From assembly GCA_024643345.1 (NCBI GenBank), contig JAHENB010000064.1, forward strand, positions 1 to 64,000: 64,000 nt of DNA, read 5' to 3'. Source of the stretch: Maribacter sp. (GTDB lineage Bacteria; Bacteroidota; Bacteroidia; Flavobacteriales; Flavobacteriaceae). Of the stretch, positions 1-9,317 are shown piece after piece. A program made the position numbers and the translations under genes. The notes beneath the pieces are model-generated. The model saw only the letters and a program-made list of their open reading frames with translations. It had not been told where the DNA came from and did not search any database. The first letter of the stretch is position 1; every line of letters begins with the position of its first letter.

Positions 1-2644
1 TGTTCACATCGGCAACGGTGAGTTTAGCGACCTTTTCTTCCATGGCCTTATGAAAATCCATGTTACGATCATAAAAGATATTGTTGTTGATCACACTGGA
101 CAGTTCGTTGTCTTTTGCCCTTGAAACGTTCCCGCCCTGAATCCATCCATTGACGGCATCCTTAAGTTCCTCTTCGGTAATGCCATCCTGAACGAACCTT
201 GCGATTTCTTCCTTAAAGCCCAGTTGTATCTTATCATAGTTTTCCGGGGCGTAAATGGCATAGAGGTATATGAGCGAATTTTGGTCTACCTTGTCCCCAT
301 CGGCCTGAAGGCCCGCTCCGGCCCCATAACTTAAACCGTCTTTTTGACGAAGGCGGCTCTCGATTCTGGAATTCAAAACTCCGCCTCCCAATATGGTTGT
401 AGCGATGTTCAAAGCGGCATAGTCATCGGCATAATCACTTATTTTAATGCTTAAACCGCCAAAGGTCATTGCATTTTGTTTGTCGGGAGTAAGGATATCT
501 TCGTTCACGGCCTTTGTCGCTGTATACGGACTGGCAATTCTTTCATAAGGGTGTTTGCTTTTATAATCGGCAAATTCAGCTTGGATGGAGGCCATTACCG
601 CATCGGGGTCTAAATCCCCGATCCCGATAAGGATAGACTTCCCTATCCCATAGAATTCATTGTAGAATGCCTTGACATCTTCAATCGTCACCTTTTTTAT
701 GGCATCTTCCTCCTCTGCAATGCTCATTACATATAAAGGATGGCCCTTCGGATAAACGTTATTGATTTCAGACAATCTTTTCGATGCCAAATATTGGGGT
801 TCGTTCTTATAGCTTTCCAGTGAGGCCAATTGCGCTGTCTTCAACTTCTCTAGTTCAGCCGCATCAAATGAGGGGTTCTTAAACATATCTGCCATCAGTT
901 GTAATGCGGGCATCAGGTTTTCCTCCGTTGTACTGATATTCGCATAGGTATTCCCATTGCTTGCCCTAAAACCGATCGAAGTTTTGAGCCTGCTCAATTC
1001 ATCCTCGATCTGCTGACGTGTTTTTGTTGAGGTACCCTTATTGAGCATACTGGCGGTAAACGAAGGTACAACGCCCTTGTTCATCAACGACTTCACATCG
1101 CCATTGCGCACGCTGAAACTGAGGATTACGGTATTGCCCCTATTGTTCTTTTCAATAAATCCATACTTGACCCCATTGGAGAGCGTGCCACTTTGCAACC
1201 GTTGCTGGATGGCATCATAGGCCACGTCGAAAGCTTCCCCGGTACCTTTACTTTCCCTGCCCTTGTAACCTGAAACCAGGGAATCAAGATTATTGACATG
1301 GGCAATCGAGACCCTTTCGGGGGTTTTGGTAGGGAGGAACCTGCCTATGGTCCGGTTGGTCGGGATCATGTATTTTCCCATTACGGCATTCACCTGGTCC
1401 AAAGTCATATTTTCGATCCTGTCCCTAAAGACAAAGGCCAATCGCCAATCGCCCGCTCCTATGAACTCGCTCATGTAAGTGCCCAAATAAGATGAGTTCC
1501 GGGCAATTTCATCAATTTGTTTTAACAGATTGGACTTGGCCCTATTCATTTCTTCTTCGGTAATCGGGTTGACCTTCAATTCATCCAACGCCTTTTTTAA
1601 AATATCTTCTACTTCATTGGCATTCTTATCCGAGGGCACTTCCGCTTCGATGTATATAAAGCCCGGTTCTTTTGTAAATGGGTTAAAAGACGAAACGGAA
1701 GAGGCTTTCTGGGTTTCGACCAGTGCTTTGTAAATTCTTCCTGAAGGTGCATCGATCAATACATCTTCAAGGATACTGATCGCGGCAAAGTCTGCATCGG
1801 AACCGGAAGGGGTGTGATAGAGCGCAGAAACCAATTGCAGATCGCCCACCCTGCTTACATTCACCAATTTTTCCCCATCCTGTGCAGGCTCCTCGGTATA
1901 GGATTGCCTTACGGGCATATTGGGCTTTGCGATGTTCCCAAATTTGTCCTGTACCAAAGCCAGGGTTTTTTCTTCATCGAACTTCCCGGTAATCATCAGT
2001 ACCGCATTATCGGGCCTGTAGAATTTCTCATAGAATTCCTTTAAATTCTCAATGGGTACCCGCTCAATATCAGAACGGTTCCCAATGGTGGAATTTCCGT
2101 AATTGTGCCATAAGTAGGCCGCATCGATGACCTTATCCGATAGCACTCCAGAAGGACTATTTTCCCCCATTTCAAATTCGTTCCTCACCACACTGAATTC
2201 GGAGTCAAGGTCTTTCTTGGCGATATAGGAGTTCACCATCCTGTCGGCTTCAAGATCCAAGGCCCATTCGAGGTTTTCATCATTGGCATTGAAGGTTTCA
2301 TAGTAATTGGTCCTGTCGTACCAGGTCGTGCCATTGGGCCTCGCACCATGGGAACTCAATTCTTTGGGGATATCGGGATGGCTCGGTGTTCCTTTGAACA
2401 ACATATGCTCTAACAGGTGGGCCATGCCTTTTTCGCCATAGCCCTCATGGCGAGATCCCACCAAATAGGTAATATTTACGGTTATGGTCTGTGCAGAATT
2501 GTCGGGGAACAACAACACTTTTAACCCATTTCCCATCTGGTATTCGGTAATCCCTTCCACCGAAGCGGTTTTGGTCAATTGGGCCGTAAGCAGGTTTAAG
2601 GAAATTAATGCAATCGCTACACTCAGAATATATTTAATTTTCAT
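1..2644 (-). CDS. M16 family zinc metallopeptidase (insulinase/pitrilysin-like), 3' end outside window
   Basis: The reading frame is open from an ATG at 2644 to the window edge, giving 881 codons with no stop, so the C-terminus is missing. Residues 1-21 form a signal peptide ending in TAQ. The inverted zinc motif HLLEH is at residues 76-80, and the third zinc ligand is probably Glu156 (in NEFE), 76 residues after the second His, as in the pitrilysin family. Residues about 30-450 form the catalytic half. From about 480 on is the second, non-catalytic M16 half, with no HxxEH. This is the two-domain single-chain form common in Bacteroidota, so only a few dozen residues are probably missing. It is likely a periplasmic or outer-membrane-associated peptidase that cuts peptides inside a closed chamber. 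Its substrate is unknown. It is separated from the next gene by 167 bp and is probably transcribed on its own. Confidence 0.93.
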   Translation of the reverse strand, partial: MKIKYILSVAIALISLNLLTAQLTKTASVEGITEYQMGNGLKVLLFPDNSAQTITVNITYLVGSRHEGYGEKGMAHLLEHMLFKGTPSHPDIPKELSSHGARPNGTTWYDRTNYYETFNANDENLEWALDLEADRMVNSYIAKKDLDSEFSVVRNEFEMGENSPSGVLSDKVIDAAYLWHNYGNSTIGNRSDIERVPIENLKEFYEKFYRPDNAVLMITGKFDEEKTLALVQDKFGNIAKPNMPVRQSYTEEPAQDGEKLVNVSRVGDLQLVSALYHTPSGSDADFAAISILEDVLIDAPSGRIYKALVETQKASSVSSFNPFTKEPGFIYIEAEVPSDKNANEVEDILKKALDELKVNPITEEEMNRAKSNLLKQIDEIARNSSYLGTYMSEFIGAGDWRLAFVFRDRIENMTLDQVNAVMGKYMIPTNRTIGRFLPTKTPERVSIAHVNNLDSLVSGYKGRESKGTGEAFDVAYDAIQQRLQSGTLSNGVKYGFIEKNNRGNTVILSFSVRNGDVKSLMNKGVVPSFTASMLNKGTSTKTRQQIEDELSRLKTSIGFRASNGNTYANISTTEENLMPALQLMADMFKNPSFDAAELEKLKTAQLASLESYKNEPQYLASKRLSEINNVYPKGHPLYVMSIAEEEDAIKKVTIEDVKAFYNEFYGIGKSILIGIGDLDPDAVMASIQAEFADYKSKHPYERIASPYTATKAVNEDILTPDKQNAMTFGGLSIKISDYADDYAALNIATTILGGGVLNSRIESRLRQKDGLSYGAGAGLQADGDKVDQNSLIYLYAIYAPENYDKIQLGFKEEIARFVQDGITEEELKDAVNGWIQGGNVSRAKDNELSSVINNNIFYDRNMDFHKAMEEKVAKLTVADVN

Positions 2645-2811
2645 CTTGGATATTTTTATTCAGCTACCAATAATACAAAAAACATAGGAAAATTTGACCA
2701 TGATTTTGTTTTAACCTTCCCTTTTAATAAGGTTTTAACAATGCTGGTTCTCTTGAAAAGAACGCGGACCGATCCTGTCAATTTCTTTAATCGGATAATT
2801 GAAAATCTAAG

Positions 2812-3354
2812 CTAATTATTTTGGCGATCCGAGTTATGAAGCACGTACAGTTCCATGTCCAAAACGGCTTCTCCGGGCACGGTATGTTCTTTGGGAAGGG
2901 TTTTCTCCCAGCGAAAGCCGCACCTGTGGGCCACCGCAATGCTGGCAAAGTTGCTATGGTGCGCCACGATATGTAAGGTCTGCAAGTGCAGCTCTTCAAA
3001 GGCAATGGCGGCAATTCTTTTTATGGTCCGGGACATCCATCCTTGCCCCGAGTACACTTTCCCGATACCATAAGCCAATTCCGCGGTTTTTTGTTCCCAA
3101 TCGATTTTCTTGATCATCGCGATGCCCACAACCATATTTTGCGAGGGTTCGCGTAAGGCATAAGTGTATTCCGATCGATTTTCCCATGCCACCTTTTTCT
3201 TGATAATGTAAGCCTCGGAATCGGTCGTGCTTAGGTTCTGGGCCAAGGTTTGGGGTAAAAATCGTCGAAACCGATCTTGGTTGGCCTGCATTAAATCACT
3301 GAGATCCCGTGCATCTTCAACTATAAATCCCGTGATTTGAAAAGCTTGATCCAT
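2812..3354 (-). CDS. GNAT family N-acetyltransferase (RimJ/RimL-like)
   Basis: This 180-aa protein has the Acetyltransf_3 layout. The acetyl-CoA-binding segment lies around residues 108-125 (AYGIGKVYSGQGWMSRT), followed by the helix and the VAHHSNFASIAVAHRCGF segment, which matches the family's HxxNxxSxxVxxKxGF signature. Family members acetylate N-terminal amines of ribosomal proteins or small molecules; the substrate here cannot be told. It follows hemE with 30 bp between them on the same strand, so it may be the last gene of the heme operon. A link to heme synthesis is not evident and may be only positional. Confidence 0.85.
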   Translation of the reverse strand: MDQAFQITGFIVEDARDLSDLMQANQDRFRRFLPQTLAQNLSTTDSEAYIIKKKVAWENRSEYTYALREPSQNMVVGIAMIKKIDWEQKTAELAYGIGKVYSGQGWMSRTIKRIAAIAFEELHLQTLHIVAHHSNFASIAVAHRCGFRWEKTLPKEHTVPGEAVLDMELYVLHNSDRQNN

Positions 3355-3384
3355 ACAATTCCCAGCAATCGATCTTTAGTGCAA

Positions 3385-4413
3385 TTAAGAAACTCTGTAT
3401 TCCTTCACGGCATCGATAAATGCCTTGGCGTGGTCTACGGCAATATTTGGGAGAATACCATGTCCCAAGTTCACCACATACCGATCCTTTCCGAATTCAT
3501 TGATCATTTGGGCCACCATTTTCTTGATTTCCGATGGGGGCGAAAGCAAGCGGGCCGGATCAAAATTTCCTTGAAGCGTAATTTTACCACCCGTCAAATA
3601 ACGGGCATTCTTGGCAGAACAGGTCCAATCAACACCCAATGCCGCGGCTCCGGATTGGGCCATGTCGCCTAAAGCGAACCAACATCCCTTTCCAAAAACG
3701 ATCACGGGGGCATCTGCTTTAAGCGCATCCACAATTTGTTGGTTATAGTGCCACGAAAACTCCCGATAATCGGTGGGGGAAAGCATTCCGCCCCAAGAAT
3801 CGAAGATCTGTACCACATCGACTCCGGCCCTAACTTTGGCCTTCAAATATGCGATGGTGGTATCGGTTATTTTTTGCAACAACTGGTGAGCTGCCATGGG
3901 CTGGGTAAAACAAAATTCCTTGGCCCTATCGAAGGTCTTGCTTCCTTGCCCCTGCACGCAATAGCACAAAATGGTCCAAGGGGAACCTGCGAAACCTATC
4001 AACGGCACTTCGTCTTCCAATTTCTCCTTGGTCGCCTTAATGGCCTCCATCACATAGCCGAGTGCTACCGTGACATCTGGCACCGTTACTTGGTCAACAT
4101 CGGCCTGAGAACGCACTGGATGGGGCAGGTAAGGCCCAAAATTCGGTTTCATTTGCACTTCGATATCCATCGCCTGTGGCACTACCAAAATATCGGAGAA
4201 CAAAATGGCCGCGTCCATACCGAAACGGCGAATGGGCTGAACCGTAATTTCGGAAGCGAGTTCCGGGGTACGGCAACGGGTGAAAAAATCGTATTTATCT
4301 CGTATTTCCCTGAATTCGGGCAAATAGCGCCCAGCTTGGCGCATCATCCAAACCGGGGGCCGGTCAACGGTTTCGCCTTTCAGGGCCCTTAAAAATAAAT
4401 CGTTCTTTAACAT
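3385..4413 (-). CDS. hemE: uroporphyrinogen-III decarboxylase
   Basis: HemE removes four acetate carboxyl groups from uroporphyrinogen III to give coproporphyrinogen III in the cytoplasm. The frame could start at 4470, but the family N-terminus ([11 protein letters not shown]) begins at the ATG at 4413, giving 342 aa, the usual length. That choice also removes a 32-bp overlap with the upstream hemCD gene. The signature [16 protein letters not shown] lies near residues 19-34 and GFAGSPWTI near the middle, both typical of the active site. The gene lies 25 bp downstream of hemCD, so it is probably co-transcribed with hemA and hemCD. Confidence 0.97.
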   Translation of the reverse strand: MLKNDLFLRALKGETVDRPPVWMMRQAGRYLPEFREIRDKYDFFTRCRTPELASEITVQPIRRFGMDAAILFSDILVVPQAMDIEVQMKPNFGPYLPHPVRSQADVDQVTVPDVTVALGYVMEAIKATKEKLEDEVPLIGFAGSPWTILCYCVQGQGSKTFDRAKEFCFTQPMAAHQLLQKITDTTIAYLKAKVRAGVDVVQIFDSWGGMLSPTDYREFSWHYNQQIVDALKADAPVIVFGKGCWFALGDMAQSGAAALGVDWTCSAKNARYLTGGKITLQGNFDPARLLSPPSEIKKMVAQMINEFGKDRYVVNLGHGILPNIAVDHAKAFIDAVKEYRVS

Positions 4414-4438
4414 AAACCGAATACTTATAATGGCTAAA

Positions 4439-6022
4439 TCATTTAATCGCTGCATAGGCCTCATTGACAAGGTCGATTACGCTCTCTATCGAGGGTATCC
4501 TGGCTACACGAACATCGGAGAAATGTGCCTGCGCAGCCTTGGCCGTGGTTTCACCAATACAATAGGCGATTTTATCGGGCTTGTTCTCCAAAAGGTAACT
4601 TTCCACCGTGGACGGACTATAGAACATGATACCTTCCACACCCTCGGGCACCTTAAGGGGCGATAACTTGGTCTTATAAGCCTCAATTTCGTTTACTACG
4701 ATCCTATTTTCGGTGAGAATGGCGGGCAAATCATCCATGCGCTGGTCGCTACAAAAATAAGTCACCTCCAGGCCTTCCATATATTCGACGAGGTAATCGG
4801 CCAGCTTTTTGGCATTGTTCGCGCTGTGCTTCACCTTGCCCAAACGATTTTCGATCAAGCGCTTGGTGCGCCTACCCACACAATAAATGTTCGTGAACTT
4901 CAATTCCTCCTTTGGTACACTGGTCAAAAGGGCCTCTACCGCGTTTTGGCTGGTAATCACCACATTTTCAATGGGATTCTTGAGCACACTGAGCGGGATA
5001 CGGTTCGGACTTATTTTGATGAAATCTTCAGCTTGCACTGCCAACCCTTCTTTAAAAAGTTGCAATTGGCCCGCCGTAAGATTCTTGGTGGAAAATACTT
5101 TTGCAGATCTGGTCGATTCCTGCAGTTCGTTCATCAGGCGTTTGCCTCCCCGGATCAGAATATATTCAGCACATTCTGACGCCAGGTTATGAAAATGGGA
5201 TAAGGGCAATGTTTTTTCCACTTCGAGTTTCTTGTTGCCATCCCTGGTCAGTAAAACACCTTTTAGGGTGATCTTATCTTCATAAATGGTTGCCAAGGCC
5301 CCTATGGGCGCGGTACAACCCCCTTCCAATAAACTTAAAAATCGCCGTTCGACACTTGTGCAAATGTTGGTTTCATGATGGTTGAGAAGGGCCAGGACCT
5401 CCCTGAGTTCCTCGTTTTCCTCCATGGCCAGGACCACTACGGCACCCTGTGCAGGTGCCGGTACCATCCAGGTGAGTCCGATCGTATTGTCGGGCTCAAG
5501 ACCCAGTCGGTTGAGACCGGCTGCAGCAAAAATAGCCCCGTTCCAGGACTGTTTTTCCAATTTTTCAAGACGGGTATTTACGTTGCCCCTAAGATCTACT
5601 ACGGTATGCGAAGGATATCGGTTAAGCCATTGGGCCTGTCTTCGGAGACTTCCCGTAGCAATTACCGCTTTTGGTTGCGCCAAAAACTCTTCGTTATGCT
5701 TGTACACCAATAGGTCTATGGTGGGGCCTCGTTCCAAAACGGCCGCCTGAACAATTCCCTTTGGGAGGGCCGTGGGCACATCCTTCATGGAATGCACCGC
5801 CACATCGATCTCACCATTGAGCATTGCGATATCAAGGGTCTTGGTAAAAATACCGGTGATGCCCAATTCATATAGGGGTTGGTCGAGCACCATATCCCCA
5901 GTTGATTTAACCGGTACCAATTGGGTTTGGCGGCCCAATGCTTCGAGCTTATCTTTTACGGTATGGGCCTGCCACATCGCCAGTTCACTATCTCGGGTAC
6001 CGATGCGTATCGGTCGGTTCAT
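4439..6022 (-). CDS. hemCD: hydroxymethylbilane synthase fused to uroporphyrinogen-III synthase
   Basis: This 527-aa protein carries two successive heme enzymes. Residues 1-300 are porphobilinogen deaminase: [10 protein letters not shown] at 6-15, HSMKDVP with the catalytic Asp81, [10 protein letters not shown] at 143-152, and the dipyrromethane-cofactor Cys236 in EGGCTAPIG. Residues about 310-527 match the HEM4 (uroporphyrinogen-III synthase) fold in length and in pattern ([13 protein letters not shown], and [10 protein letters not shown] near the end). HemC makes linear hydroxymethylbilane, and HemD cyclises it with D-ring inversion. The start codon overlaps the hemA stop in ATGA, which implies translational coupling. 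Such fusions recur in Flavobacteriaceae. The HEM4 half is poorly conserved in sequence in all organisms, so that half is assigned by position and pattern. Confidence 0.93.
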   Translation of the reverse strand: MNRPIRIGTRDSELAMWQAHTVKDKLEALGRQTQLVPVKSTGDMVLDQPLYELGITGIFTKTLDIAMLNGEIDVAVHSMKDVPTALPKGIVQAAVLERGPTIDLLVYKHNEEFLAQPKAVIATGSLRRQAQWLNRYPSHTVVDLRGNVNTRLEKLEKQSWNGAIFAAAGLNRLGLEPDNTIGLTWMVPAPAQGAVVVLAMEENEELREVLALLNHHETNICTSVERRFLSLLEGGCTAPIGALATIYEDKITLKGVLLTRDGNKKLEVEKTLPLSHFHNLASECAEYILIRGGKRLMNELQESTRSAKVFSTKNLTAGQLQLFKEGLAVQAEDFIKISPNRIPLSVLKNPIENVVITSQNAVEALLTSVPKEELKFTNIYCVGRRTKRLIENRLGKVKHSANNAKKLADYLVEYMEGLEVTYFCSDQRMDDLPAILTENRIVVNEIEAYKTKLSPLKVPEGVEGIMFYSPSTVESYLLENKPDKIAYCIGETTAKAAQAHFSDVRVARIPSIESVIDLVNEAYAAIK

Positions 6023-7275
6023 TTGGAATGGACTTCAAGTTGGAAAATCTTTTGGATCAGCTCCAAGCTACTGTCCGCATCCACACTGTCATCTTTGAGA
6101 TGGTTGGCGAATTGTTTGGTTATTTTCTGGATGATTCGGTTCGAAATCTCATCGGCCTGCTCCGCATTGAAGTCGGTTTGCTTTTTAGATTGGTAATCGA
6201 GCTCTTCTTCCTTCATCACTTTCAATTTTAGTTTCAAGGCCTTGATTACCGGTGCGAACTTACGGGTTTCTAGCCATTGTACAAATTCAGCCTTGATACC
6301 TTCAATGATCGCTTCAGCATCCGGTATGTGTTCTTTTCTGCGCTCCATGGTGCCATCTGTCAGTTGGGAAAGATAATCGAGATGTACCACGGTTACCATT
6401 TCAAGGTCGGCCACTTCATCTGCCACATTTTTAGGAATTGAAAGATCCAAGATCAGCAAGGGCTTTTTGGAATGTATCATTTCCCTGGATATGGTCGGTT
6501 GTTGGGCCCCGGTGGCAACGATCAATACATCTGCATTACGAATTTCAGTTTGCAGGTCGCCATGGTCTTTTACCGACAAGTTGAATTTGCCCGCGACTTT
6601 TTCGGCTTTGCCCTTGGTTCGATTGATAAGGGTAATATGGTTGTTCTTGGTGTGCTTGATAAGGTTTTCGCAGGTATTTCGCCCAATTTTCCCCGTACCA
6701 AATAGCAGGATGTTCTTTTCTGAAACATCGGGCACATTGTTTAGGATATATTGCACCGCGGCAAATGCGACCGAGGTGGTCCCTGATGAGATTTCCGTTT
6801 CATTTTTAATGCGTTTGCTGGCCTGGATCACCGCATTGCATAAGCGTTCTATAAAAGGATTTGCAAGACCAACCTTTTTTGATCGGTTGAAACTTGAACG
6901 CAATTGACTTATTATTTCAAAGTCGCCCAGAATCTGGCTGTCTAAACCAGTGCCTACACGGAATAGATGACCAATGGCATCATTGTTTTTGTAAACATAG
7001 GCCACCTCCTGGAACTCTTCCACAGAGCCTAGTGTATTATCGCACAAAAGTTTGATCAATTGAAACGGGTGCTGTGCAAAACCGTGAAGCTCGGTGCGGT
7101 TGCAGGTCGAGGTGACCAAGAGGCCATCGATGCCCTGTACCTTGGCCTGTTGCAATATTTGTTCAAGACCATGATCGTCCAGGCTAAATTTGCCGCGCAC
7201 ATCGGCTTCCGCCTTTTTATAACTGAGACCAATGGTATAGAAAGAGTTATGTCTCGAAATATGGTAATCCTTCAT
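6019..7275 (-). CDS. hemA: glutamyl-tRNA reductase
   Basis: HemA is the first committed enzyme of C5-pathway heme synthesis. It reduces glutamyl-tRNA(Glu) to glutamate-1-semialdehyde with NADPH. The protein is 418 aa, the family length. The catalytic Cys58 is in TSTCNRTELHG. The NADPH-binding segment LLFGTGKIGRNTCENL is near residue 190, and a C-terminal helical dimerisation domain follows. The stop overlaps the hemCD start by 4 bp. The gene is divergent from an AraC regulator across 191 bp that contain a good Bacteroidota promoter for hemA. HemL (the next enzyme) is not in the window. Confidence 0.97.
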   Translation of the reverse strand: MKDYHISRHNSFYTIGLSYKKAEADVRGKFSLDDHGLEQILQQAKVQGIDGLLVTSTCNRTELHGFAQHPFQLIKLLCDNTLGSVEEFQEVAYVYKNNDAIGHLFRVGTGLDSQILGDFEIISQLRSSFNRSKKVGLANPFIERLCNAVIQASKRIKNETEISSGTTSVAFAAVQYILNNVPDVSEKNILLFGTGKIGRNTCENLIKHTKNNHITLINRTKGKAEKVAGKFNLSVKDHGDLQTEIRNADVLIVATGAQQPTISREMIHSKKPLLILDLSIPKNVADEVADLEMVTVVHLDYLSQLTDGTMERRKEHIPDAEAIIEGIKAEFVQWLETRKFAPVIKALKLKLKVMKEEELDYQSKKQTDFNAEQADEISNRIIQKITKQFANHLKDDSVDADSSLELIQKIFQLEVHSK

Positions 7276-7312
7276 AAGCGGTTTGCAAACGGTTACAAAA
7301 GTAATGCCATTT

Positions 7313-7341
7313 CAAAGCTAAAAATAACGCTAGCGGTACAA
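7313..7341 (-). promoter_or_regulatory. predicted hemA promoter (TTG-N18-TAGCTTTG)
   Basis: On the minus strand, TTG (7341-7339) is followed by 18 bp and then TAGCTTTG (7320-7313). This fits the Bacteroidota housekeeping sigma consensus of TTG, about 17-23 bp, then TAnnTTTG. It lies 38 bp upstream of the hemA ATG. A second box, TACTTTTG at 7303-7296, is also close to the start but has no -33 partner. Assignment is by consensus only. Confidence 0.55.
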
Positions 7342-7466
7342 TTAATATCGTTTCGGGTATTTATTTCGGCATTTTCAATGTATTTGGTCGAAATCTTATA
7401 ATTTAGTAGTAAAAACGAGGATTTATCAAATTTTTATTTAGAAACATTCTAAATAAAATAGCTCGA

Positions 7467-8369
7467 ATGATGGTTGTTATGGAATTAAAAAATATCGCTC
7501 AAGGTTCATTTCAGGAGGTCCTAATTGAAGATGGGTTTATTGTGTTCAAGATACAGAACGACACCCCCCAAGTACAGAAAGTCATGAGGGAAATAAACAG
7601 TTCGTACCTACAGTTTCATTTTTGCCTTAAAGGATCGGCCAAATTTATTTTCAATGACGGTCGTTATGCGCTCGACGTATCGGAAGAAAACTCACTTTTG
7701 CTCTATAACACCCAGATAGACCTGCCCTTAAATATGGAACTCAATCCCAATTCCTGGATGGTTTCAGTAGTGATGACCATCCGTAAATTCCACTCCCTCT
7801 TTTCCAAAGAGGCAGACTATATCCCTTTTTTGAGTGCCGAGAACAAAGACAAAAAGTATTATGTACAGGAGGCAGTATCCCCTGCAATTGCGGTCATTCT
7901 TAGCCAAATCATAAACTATAACCTGCACCCCTCGGTCAAGGCATTATATATTAAAGGAAAAGTCTATGAACTGATCTCGCTATATTTCAACAAGGGAGAT
8001 GGCACCGACCTTGAACAATGCCCTTTCCTTGTGGATGAAGACAACGTTCGCCGTATCCGTAAGGCCAAGGAAATCATAATAACCAGGATGGCCGAACCCC
8101 CGTCGTTAAGCGAACTTTCCGAGGAAATCGGTCTCAGCCTTAAAAAGCTGAAAGAAGGGTTTCGCCATATTTATGGGGACTCGGTGTTCAGTTTCCTGTT
8201 CGACTACAAAATGGAGCATGCTCGAAAACTTTTGGAAAGTGGGAAGTACAACGTAAACGAGGTAGGTTTAAAAGTGGGCTATAGTACTGCCAGCCATTTC
8301 ATATCGGCCTTCAAAAAGAAATATGGCACCACTCCCAAAAAATACTTAATGGCATTGGCCAACCCATAG
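7467..8369 (+). CDS. AraC family transcriptional regulator, divergent from hemA
   Basis: This 300-aa protein has a C-terminal AraC/XylS double helix-turn-helix. The first helix pair is around residues 210-235 (SLSELSEEIGLSLKKLKEGF). The second, around 255-290, carries the family signature VNEVGLKVGYSTASHFISAFKK and the KK-GTTPKKY end. The N-terminal 200 residues are a sensor domain of the PchR-like type by general appearance (FCLKGSAKFIF). PchR homologues respond to ferric siderophores; whether that holds here is inference. Start choices are 7467, 7470 and 7479 (MELKN). The divergent position suggests that it controls hemA-hemCD-hemE or itself. Confidence 0.9.
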   Translation: MMVVMELKNIAQGSFQEVLIEDGFIVFKIQNDTPQVQKVMREINSSYLQFHFCLKGSAKFIFNDGRYALDVSEENSLLLYNTQIDLPLNMELNPNSWMVSVVMTIRKFHSLFSKEADYIPFLSAENKDKKYYVQEAVSPAIAVILSQIINYNLHPSVKALYIKGKVYELISLYFNKGDGTDLEQCPFLVDEDNVRRIRKAKEIIITRMAEPPSLSELSEEIGLSLKKLKEGFRHIYGDSVFSFLFDYKMEHARKLLESGKYNVNEVGLKVGYSTASHFISAFKKKYGTTPKKYLMALANP

Positions 8370-8503
8370 GCCCTTGATCGGGAATACCGCCTTGTCCCCA
8401 ATTTCAAGAATAAAGTGTGGCAGAATGTTTTTAACACCTATCTGCACCATAGTACATTTAAAATGGCGATATTTAGGCCGTTCAACTTCTCAATACAACC
8501 AAC

Positions 8504-9307
8504 ATGATGAATTCAGTATTTAAAGGTTCCCTTCTCTTTCTTTCCATGACCTTACTAGTAGGCTGTGGCGCAGCCAAGATCAATGAAGATGTTTCATTTG
8601 TGCACCGTGAACCCTCAGGGGAAAGCATAGTGCCCATTTCCAAGATCGACAGAATTTTGGTCTTCACCAAAACCAACGGTTACCGGCACAAATCCATTGA
8701 AAAGGGTGTCGCCGCCCTCAAGGAATTGGGCAAGAGCAACCGCTTTCAAATCACGCAGACCGAAGATTCGCTCTCCTTTAGTCCGGCGAATCTCAAAAAA
8801 TATAAAATGGTCATCTTTTTGAGCACAACAAGTGACGTACTGGGAGCGCGCCAACAAAAGGCTTTTGAAGGCTTTATTCAAGGAGGTGGTAGCTTTATGG
8901 GCATCCATGCAGCAGCCGATACAGAGTATGAATGGCCTTGGTACGGGAAGTTGGTCGGCGCGTATTTCAAGAGCCATCCCAACGACCCCAACGTACGGGA
9001 GGCCACCATCGACGTTTTGGTAAAAAACCATAGGTCTACGACACATTTACCCGATCGATGGGTGCGTACGGATGAATGGTACAACTATAAAAACATCAAT
9101 CCTGACCTCAACGTCTTGATGAAGTTAGACGAAACCACCTATGAAGGGGGTGAAAACGGGGATGACCATCCCATTGCATGGTACCACAGTTTTGATGGCG
9201 GCAGGGCGTTCTATACCGGAGGGGGCCATACCGAGGAGTCTTTCGATGAACCCGAATTCCAACAACACTTGGTAGGCGGGATCCTTTATTGCCTCAAGCG
9301 ATACTAG
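8504..9307 (+). CDS. ThuA-domain lipoprotein
   Basis: The 267-aa protein begins with a lipoprotein signal: the lipobox is LLVGC with Cys21 counted from the first Met (8507 is an equally good start). Residues about 48-265 form a ThuA-like class-I glutamine-amidotransferase-type fold, seen in RILVFTKTNGYRHKSIE at the start, SFMGIHAAADTEYEWPWYG in the middle and the HPIAWYHSFDGGRAFYTGGGH end. In Bacteroidota such proteins accompany DUF1080 and sugar-oxidation genes, often as domains of glycan-processing enzymes, but no reaction is firmly assigned. It converges on the next gene with a 10-bp gap and no clear hairpin. Confidence 0.85.
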   Translation: MMNSVFKGSLLFLSMTLLVGCGAAKINEDVSFVHREPSGESIVPISKIDRILVFTKTNGYRHKSIEKGVAALKELGKSNRFQITQTEDSLSFSPANLKKYKMVIFLSTTSDVLGARQQKAFEGFIQGGGSFMGIHAAADTEYEWPWYGKLVGAYFKSHPNDPNVREATIDVLVKNHRSTTHLPDRWVRTDEWYNYKNINPDLNVLMKLDETTYEGGENGDDHPIAWYHSFDGGRAFYTGGGHTEESFDEPEFQQHLVGGILYCLKRY

Positions 9308-9317
9308 ATTTTTGAGA

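Noticed and set aside
3736-4392. A 218-codon plus-strand frame inside hemE.
   Set aside because: It is antisense to a well-supported gene, has no family motif, and long antisense frames are expected in a GC-balanced genome with skewed codon use.
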